Assembly (NCBI GenBank): GCA_016932835.1
Contig: JAFGCD010000040.1
Coordinates: 24,669 to 88,668, forward strand
Origin: Sedimentisphaerales bacterium
GTDB taxonomy: Bacteria; Planctomycetota; Phycisphaerae; Sedimentisphaerales; Anaerobacaceae
Direction of reading: 5' to 3'
Length of the DNA stretch: 64,000 nt
Below, in pieces: positions 59,475 to 64,000 of this stretch. The notes under the pieces are model-generated. The model saw only the letters and a list, made by a program, of their open reading frames with translations. It searched no databases and was not told the DNA's origin. The number at the start of each line of letters is the position of its first letter. Within the stretch, counting starts at the first letter, position 1. The position numbers and the translations under genes are program-made.

Positions 59475-59825
59475 TCAACCTGCAACAAACTTAATACTCA
59501 CCAGCCGAGCCTCGGGGCACTGAGCTTTCAGCTCGGCGAGAAGCACCGAACTGCACAACTGAAACTCGTACATATAAGACGGCGAATCGACTTGAACCTT
59601 CATTCTACCGCCCGTAACATCGATAATCTCACAGTGCTCAAGAAGCTCACGCGGAACAATACTGCTCCATACTTCACCAACCGCTCCGAATCTCGAATGA
59701 AGCGGCGATATACGCTCGGCCATAATCCTCTCAACCAGATCGCCGAGCCTGGCGGGTTTCCGGCTCCTCCTCGTCCCGCTCTCACCGCCTGATTGCCCGC
59801 CTCTGTCCATCGTCGTATTTCGCAC
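59475..59825 (-). CDS. DUF721 / DciA-like protein
   Basis: The product is a 116-residue DUF721 domain protein, a family that includes DciA, the DnaB helicase loader of bacteria lacking DnaC. Characteristic blocks are FGAVGEVWSSIVP (W-x-x-I-V), a GRMKVQVDSPSYMYEFQL strand region and LKAQCPEARLVSIKFVAG. A basic N-terminal tail of about 25 residues precedes it. The listed start is GTG at 59825; an ATG at 59810 is possible. Its place between dnaN and gyrB supports a replication role. I do not assign the symbol dciA with certainty. Confidence 0.82.
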   Translation of the reverse strand: MRNTTMDRGGQSGGESGTRRSRKPARLGDLVERIMAERISPLHSRFGAVGEVWSSIVPRELLEHCEIIDVTGGRMKVQVDSPSYMYEFQLCSSVLLAELKAQCPEARLVSIKFVAG

Positions 59826-59878
59826 CGCCTTCAGACGCCGCCAATGCCGTGCATCCGATCAGAATTAACTCCTGCCGG

Positions 59879-60982
59879 CTATCCCAGATTGATCGGCATA
59901 AGCACATAAAGAAAACCGCTGCCGCTCTTGATAACACCGGGCCGGTCAGACTGGCCAAGCTCAAGGTCAAAATCAGACGCCCGGATCACACGAAGAACCT
60001 CGAGCAGAAACTGTGGATTGAATCCGATTTCAATCCCCTCGCCCTTGTAATCGATAGACATATCCACTTGAGCATCGCCCATCTCGGGAGCCCGGCAGGA
60101 GAAAACAAGCTTGTTCTTCGTAACCGCCAGCTTGATGCCGCGAGATTCCTCGCTCGTAAGCAACGCAGAACGACGAACGGCGCTCAATACACCACCAGTT
60201 GACAGAGTCAACTTCTTGTCGTGGTCCGTCGGGATGATATCCTCGTATTTCGGGAAGTTCCCCTCCACCAGGGTCGAGCTTATAACAACATTCGCACAAT
60301 TGAAAACAATCCGGTTATCCACCACCTTCACCGCAACAGTATCTTTCTCGCCCCCCACGAGCTTCTCGAGAAGCTGCATCGTCTTCGCAGGAACGATGAC
60401 GCCCCCGACATTATCCTTGCCGGGTGCTGAGCCAACCTTCACGCGAGACCGAGCCAGACGCCTGCCGTCCGTAGCAACGAGAGTCAGTTTCTTGTCCTTA
60501 ATCTCCCACAGAACCCCGTTGATCGCATATCGACTGCTCTCCCGCGCCGTCGCAAAAAGACACTGCTCGATACCCCCCTGAAGCTCGCCAAGCCCGATCT
60601 CGATATCGGCATCGCCCTCGAAAACCGGAACCGCAGGATACTGACCCGGCTCGTGACCGTAAATCGTAAAGTGACTGTCCGCCCCCCGTATCTGGCAAGT
60701 GCCGTCCGCAGACTCGATAAGCAAAACGTCGTCAACGCTCTCACGAACAATCGCCGAGAGCTTCTCAGCCGAAACAATCAACTCCCCGGCCTCTTCAACC
60801 TGAACCTCACTGGCAGTATAGCTGATCCCAATCTCCAAATCAGTCGCGCAAATCCGAACCGCCTTGCCCTCAGCAGCGATTTGAACGCACCGAAGAATCG
60901 GCTTCGGCGTCCGACTCGGCACAACCGGCGTCAGAAGACCCAGAGCCTCCGCCAGCGCCGCTCTGTTAAAATTAACCTTCAT
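59879..60982 (-). CDS. dnaN: DNA polymerase III sliding clamp (beta subunit)
   Basis: This 367-residue protein is the ring-shaped processivity clamp of the replicative polymerase. The start (MKVNFNRAALAEALGLL), central TDGRRLARSRV block and C-terminal YVLMPINLG are typical of the family, and the length is normal. The ATG at 60982 has AGGGG 7-8 bases upstream; the longer open frame before it is not coding. DUF721 and gyrB follow on the same strand. Confidence 0.97.
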   Translation of the reverse strand: MKVNFNRAALAEALGLLTPVVPSRTPKPILRCVQIAAEGKAVRICATDLEIGISYTASEVQVEEAGELIVSAEKLSAIVRESVDDVLLIESADGTCQIRGADSHFTIYGHEPGQYPAVPVFEGDADIEIGLGELQGGIEQCLFATARESSRYAINGVLWEIKDKKLTLVATDGRRLARSRVKVGSAPGKDNVGGVIVPAKTMQLLEKLVGGEKDTVAVKVVDNRIVFNCANVVISSTLVEGNFPKYEDIIPTDHDKKLTLSTGGVLSAVRRSALLTSEESRGIKLAVTKNKLVFSCRAPEMGDAQVDMSIDYKGEGIEIGFNPQFLLEVLRVIRASDFDLELGQSDRPGVIKSGSGFLYVLMPINLG

Positions 60983-61235
60983 AATCAACCCCTGCGAATA
61001 AACGCAAAAAAACAACAGTTTCTCAGCCCCCAAAACTAATACCGCAGTATATACCGCAATACCAGCGCCGACAACCATATTTTCCCAAAATTCAACCCGC
61101 AAAAACACCGAAATCCTAACCCTTGCAAATCCCTCGGCTTGGAACATCTCATCCTTTCCCGGCCGCGACTATATTGTCCCGCCAAACGCATAAAAAGTTT
61201 GAGATTATCACGCAACGACCGTATCATAGCCTGCC
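60983..61235. other. Divergent intergenic region between dnaN and hemL
   Basis: The 253 bases hold both promoters. It is A-rich near dnaN. I looked for a replication origin and saw no cluster of TTATCCACA-type boxes, so an origin here is not supported. Confidence 0.5.
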
Positions 61236-62537
61236 ATGACAGACAAGAACGCCAGGTACGCCAAATCTGCAGAAGCATTCGAGCAGGCCCGCAAATGCCT
61301 CCCAGGCGGAGTCGATTCCCCCGTTCGGGCCTTCGGCGGAGTCGATATCGACCCGATATTCATAGACTCCGCAAAAGGCGCAAAAATATACGACATCGAC
61401 GGAAATGAATACATCGACTACGTCGGCTCATGGGGACCAATGATACTCGGCCACACGCCCACACCCGTCCTCCAGGCAATCCACGCAGCAGCCGAAAAGG
61501 GAACCTCATTCGGAGCCCCGACCCTCGCAGAGACAAAACTCGCCGAAAAGGTCATAGCCGCATATAACTCCATCGAACTGGTAAGATTCGTCTCCAGCGG
61601 AACCGAAGCCGTAATGACTGCAATACGCCTCGCCAGAGGCTTTACAAAAAAGGACCTCATAATCAAAATGCAGGGATGCTACCACGGCCACTCCGACTCA
61701 CTGCTCGTCGCCGCTGGCTCAGGACTCGCCGAAACCGCGATCGCATCCAGCGCAGGAGTACCCGAAAAAATCGCAAACCTCACCGTCGTCCTGCCCTACA
61801 ACGATATAGAAGCCCTTGAAGCGGCTTTCGAAAAATATAACCCCCGCATCGCAGCAGTAATAATAGAGCCCGTCGCCGCCAATATGGGCGTCGTCCCACC
61901 CGTCGATGGCTACCTCCGCACAATCCGCGGCCTCTGCACAAAAACCGGTGCCTTGATGATATGCGATGAAGTCATAACAGGATTCCGCCTCGCCCCCGGC
62001 GGCGCTCAGCAGCTATACGCCATCGCCGCCGACATCACCTGCCTCGGCAAGATAATAGGTGGGGGACTCCCCGCAGCCGCCGTCGGAGGCCGGGCCGACA
62101 TCATGAAATTGCTCGCCCCCCTCGGCCCCGTGTACCAGGCCGGAACGCTCAGCGGAAACCCGATAGCAACCGCCGCCGCAATAGCGACCCTCGACATGCT
62201 CGCCGAAGCCGGCTGCTACCAAAAACTCGAAGCATCTTCTGCAAAACTCGAAGCAGGACTCGCCGCCGCCGCCCGCAAAGCCGGCCTACCCCTAACAATA
62301 AACCGCGTCGGCTCGATAATGAGCTGCTTCTTCACCGATAAACCCGTCCGAAATTTCGCCGACGTCAAGGCGACCGACATAGCAGCATTCAAAAAATACT
62401 TCACAGCAATGCTCGAACAGGGAATATACCTGGCGCCAAGCGCATACGAAGCGATGTTCCTCTCCCTCGCACACACACCGCAAGACATAGAAAAAACAAT
62501 CGAAGCAGCCGAAAAAGCATTCGCCGTAATCAAATGA
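61236..62537 (+). CDS. hemL: Glutamate-1-semialdehyde 2,1-aminomutase
   Basis: This PLP enzyme of the C5 heme pathway turns glutamate 1-semialdehyde into 5-aminolevulinate. At 433 residues it is of normal size. Visible features are the N-terminal PGGVDSPVRAFGGV, the cofactor-phosphate region FVSSGTEAVMTAIRLARG, the Asp motif MICDEVITGFR, and the Schiff-base Lys at residue 272 in CLGKIIGGGLPAAAVGG. Its stop overlaps the start of the next gene by four bases. It is divergent from dnaN. Confidence 0.97.
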   Translation: MTDKNARYAKSAEAFEQARKCLPGGVDSPVRAFGGVDIDPIFIDSAKGAKIYDIDGNEYIDYVGSWGPMILGHTPTPVLQAIHAAAEKGTSFGAPTLAETKLAEKVIAAYNSIELVRFVSSGTEAVMTAIRLARGFTKKDLIIKMQGCYHGHSDSLLVAAGSGLAETAIASSAGVPEKIANLTVVLPYNDIEALEAAFEKYNPRIAAVIIEPVAANMGVVPPVDGYLRTIRGLCTKTGALMICDEVITGFRLAPGGAQQLYAIAADITCLGKIIGGGLPAAAVGGRADIMKLLAPLGPVYQAGTLSGNPIATAAAIATLDMLAEAGCYQKLEASSAKLEAGLAAAARKAGLPLTINRVGSIMSCFFTDKPVRNFADVKATDIAAFKKYFTAMLEQGIYLAPSAYEAMFLSLAHTPQDIEKTIEAAEKAFAVIK

Positions 62538-63667
62538 CCAAACATCCGGGAACCGTTCTGCTGGCCGTCATAGCCGCCGCCTGTCTTTGTGCTCAGGCGA
62601 GTGAAAGTACTGCTCCAAAGCAGCTGCCCGATATCGTCGGAGTCACCCACGTCGATGGAAAATACCGCCTGACCGACAAGGACTTCCTCAACGAAGGCGC
62701 CGACCAGATCCTCGCCCTCGGTTCGCGCGTAATAAAGGTCTGGTTCCACAAGCCCTGGAACTCATACCGCTTCAACTCCGACTGGCCCCGCACAGAAACA
62801 ATGGTCGAAACCGCAAAATCGCCGTACTTCCGCAAGCTCTTCGCAAAACCTTTCACCACATACATCCTCATGTGCTTCTCCACGGGCAGGCCCGAAAACT
62901 ACTTCAGGGCAGGCCTCACCCCCGAACAGAAAGCCGACGAGCAGCAGCAGTTCTATCAACTTGCGAAGTACCTCCTCGCCGAATACAAAGACACCGCCAA
63001 AACGTTCGTCATCCAGCACTGGGAAGGCGACTGGCTCGTCCGGGGCAACTTCGACGCAAACGCCGACCCCGACCCCAAAGCACTCGAAGGAATGATCGAC
63101 TGGCTCAACGCCCGACAGGCCGGCGTCGCCCAAGCCAGAAACGAGTCCCCCGCTCCCCGATGCCGAATCTACCACGCAGCCGAAGTAAACCTCGTCGTCG
63201 CATCCATGGAGAAAGGCCGACCGAACATGGTGAACAGGGTCCTGCCCAGCACCAATCTCGACCTCGTCTCGTATTCCGCCTGGGACTCCGCAACCGCCCG
63301 CCACAACGACCCGAACACCCTGCGAAAAGCCCTCGACTACATCGCCGCCAACACCCCCGACAGCCCCGACTTCGGCGACAAGAACGTCTATCTCGGCGAA
63401 TTCGGCATGCCCGAAAACGAGTTCAGCCGCGAAACAACCCTCCGAGCCGTCCGCGCCGCAACCGATACCGCGCTCGATTGGGGCTGCCCATACATCGTCT
63501 TCTGGCAGATTTACTGCAACGAGCTTAGGCCCGGCAAGGGCCCGCCCCCCGTCAAGAATAACGACGACGTCAGAGGCTTCTGCCTCATAAGACCGGACGC
63601 CTCAAAAACCGAAACATACGGCTATTTCCGCAACCTCCTGAAAACCACCCGCCCATTTACTCATTAA
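62534..63667 (+). CDS. Secreted TIM-barrel-like protein, possible glycoside hydrolase
   Basis: The product is a 377-residue exported protein (signal VLLAVIAAACLCAQASES). No family was identified for certain. Features of clan GH-A enzymes are present: QHWEGDW at about 155-161, where an acid/base Glu could sit, and YLGEFGMPENEF at about 290-301, where a nucleophile Glu could sit, with IVFWQIYCNE shortly after. It might act on polysaccharide. It starts inside the hemL stop (ATGA overlap), which is an odd partner for a secreted protein. The overlap and the intact frame make it a real gene. Confidence 0.78.
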   Translation: MTKHPGTVLLAVIAAACLCAQASESTAPKQLPDIVGVTHVDGKYRLTDKDFLNEGADQILALGSRVIKVWFHKPWNSYRFNSDWPRTETMVETAKSPYFRKLFAKPFTTYILMCFSTGRPENYFRAGLTPEQKADEQQQFYQLAKYLLAEYKDTAKTFVIQHWEGDWLVRGNFDANADPDPKALEGMIDWLNARQAGVAQARNESPAPRCRIYHAAEVNLVVASMEKGRPNMVNRVLPSTNLDLVSYSAWDSATARHNDPNTLRKALDYIAANTPDSPDFGDKNVYLGEFGMPENEFSRETTLRAVRAATDTALDWGCPYIVFWQIYCNELRPGKGPPPVKNNDDVRGFCLIRPDASKTETYGYFRNLLKTTRPFTH

Positions 63668-63682
63668 CCCATCCACTCATTA

Positions 63683-63736
63683 TCATGCTGAGGCGACGCC
63701 GAAGCATCTACTAAAACTTCTTCTTTCTCTTTCGAA
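63683..63736. repeat. Dispersed repeat of the TCATTCCGAG family, copy B (degenerate)
   Basis: TCATGCTGAGGCGACGCCG, then GAAGCATCTACTAAAAC, then a TTCTTTCTCTTTCGAA end: a diverged version of the elements at 50644 and 63944, with the same order of blocks and the same end. Confidence 0.72.
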
Positions 63737-63741
63737 TTTCC

Positions 63742-63830
63742 GCCGTAAGGCGTCCCATAGGGAGCATTTCCACCTGAGGTGTCCCGCCGTGAGGTGTCCC
63801 TTAAGGGACTTACGGGACTTACGGGAGTGC
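63742..63830. repeat. GTCCC/TAGGGAC-type short repeats
   Basis: The segment contains CCGTAAGGCGTCCCATAGGG, two close GAGGTGTCCC units (63773-63782 and 63791-63800), the palindrome GTCCCTTAAGGGAC (63795-63808) and two ACTTACGGGA units. Similar pieces occur at 55942-55980 and near 50755. Confidence 0.6.
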
Positions 63831-63882
63831 TTCGAGTCTCAACTCTTACGGTAGGTTGTGCATTGCACAACAATCCGTCTTC

Positions 63883-63920
63883 GTCATTGCGAAGGCTGCG
63901 AAGCAGCCTGTGGCAATCTC
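63883..63920. repeat. GTCATTGCGA-type palindromic repeat
   Basis: GTCATTGCGAAGGCTGCGAA is followed by GCAGCCTGTGGCAATCTC. The centre GGCTGCGAAGCAGCC forms a hairpin. This belongs to the common intergenic CATTGCGA family. Confidence 0.65.
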
Positions 63921-63943
63921 TTCCGTCTATAAAACCTCGCCTT

Positions 63944-64000
63944 GTCATTCCGAGCGAAGCCGAGGAATCTATTAAAATCCCCTCTTCCTTCTCTTTCGAA
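63944..64000. repeat. Dispersed repeat of the TCATTCCGAG family, copy C
   Basis: GTCATTCCGAGCGAAGCCG, GAGGAATCTATTAAAATCCC and a final CTTCCTTCTCTTTCGAA run to the window end. Near-identical to copy A except for a few indels in the first third. Confidence 0.8.

Noticed and set aside
58062..59792. 576-codon plus-strand open frame across gyrB
   Set aside because: It lies exactly antisense to the conserved gyrB; the long frame results from codon bias of gyrB.
60314..60322. TTATCCACC, close to a DnaA box, inside dnaN
   Set aside because: One isolated 8-of-9 match inside coding sequence, with no cluster and no AT-rich unwinding element nearby, does not support an origin.

Overview
The window looks like part of a chromosome of a planctomycete of the class Phycisphaerae, probably an anaerobic or facultative polysaccharide degrader. 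The evidence is the combination of prepilin-like proteins with an H-x9-DG-type C-terminal motif, large beta-helix surface proteins ending in a dockerin-like motif, a hydrazine-synthase-alpha-like multiheme protein, YVTN-propeller cytochromes, an ECF sigma factor with a long C-terminal extension, many secreted glycoside hydrolases and an oxygen-sensitive glycyl radical enzyme. No rRNA, tRNA, CRISPR array, transposase or prophage gene was recognised.

Layout. 1-7.7 kb: 3' part of alaS, a zinc-ribbon membrane protein, then hisD, a secreted two-domain protein, a LOG-family protein and aconitase on the minus strand. 7.8-10.8 kb: two paralogous prepilin-like genes, each closed by clear terminators and each with copies of a short repeat bounded by inverted repeats in its upstream region. 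10.9-21.8 kb: a UDP-sugar pyrophosphorylase, then a minus-strand run of galactose/glucan genes (aldose epimerase, GH2 beta-galactosidase, GH9 glucanase), a calcineurin-like phosphoesterase, an internally deleted SDR, a small unknown protein and thioredoxin. 22.3-30.6 kb: an ECF sigma factor fused to a hydrophobic segment and a large unknown domain, overlapping a 1781-residue modular surface protein; then a near-consensus promoter and a third prepilin-like gene. 30.7-44.9 kb: YVTN/diheme cytochrome, small zinc protein, GH92 mannosidase, M24 aminopeptidase, a sodium:solute symporter with an extra loop domain, an M2/M3-like metallopeptidase, and a glycyl radical enzyme with its activase. 45-50.6 kb: a GH39-like hydrolase, a triheme propeller protein and an acetylesterase-like protein. 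50.8-61 kb: ftsK, a hexuronate-epimerase-like gene with an alpha/beta hydrolase, a TPR lipoprotein, and gyrB-DUF721-dnaN. 61.2-64 kb: hemL overlapping a secreted TIM-barrel-like protein, then an intergenic region full of short dispersed repeats.

How the genes fit together. The secreted hydrolases (GH2, GH9, GH92, GH39-like, esterases) would release sugars from plant or algal polysaccharides and glycoproteins. The epimerase, UDP-sugar pyrophosphorylase and hexuronate epimerase would pass them into metabolism. Peptidases and the symporter sit beside the glycyl radical enzyme, which resembles hydroxyproline dehydratase but lacks the usual catalytic Glu; scavenging of glycoprotein-derived compounds is a reasonable but unproven reading.

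The most unusual items are the sigma-factor fusion coupled to the giant surface protein, the glycyl radical enzyme with Cys-Val-Thr in place of Cys-Val-Glu, the symporter with a cadherin-like loop insertion, and the repeat family next to the prepilin genes. All assignments are from reading the sequence; no database search was run.
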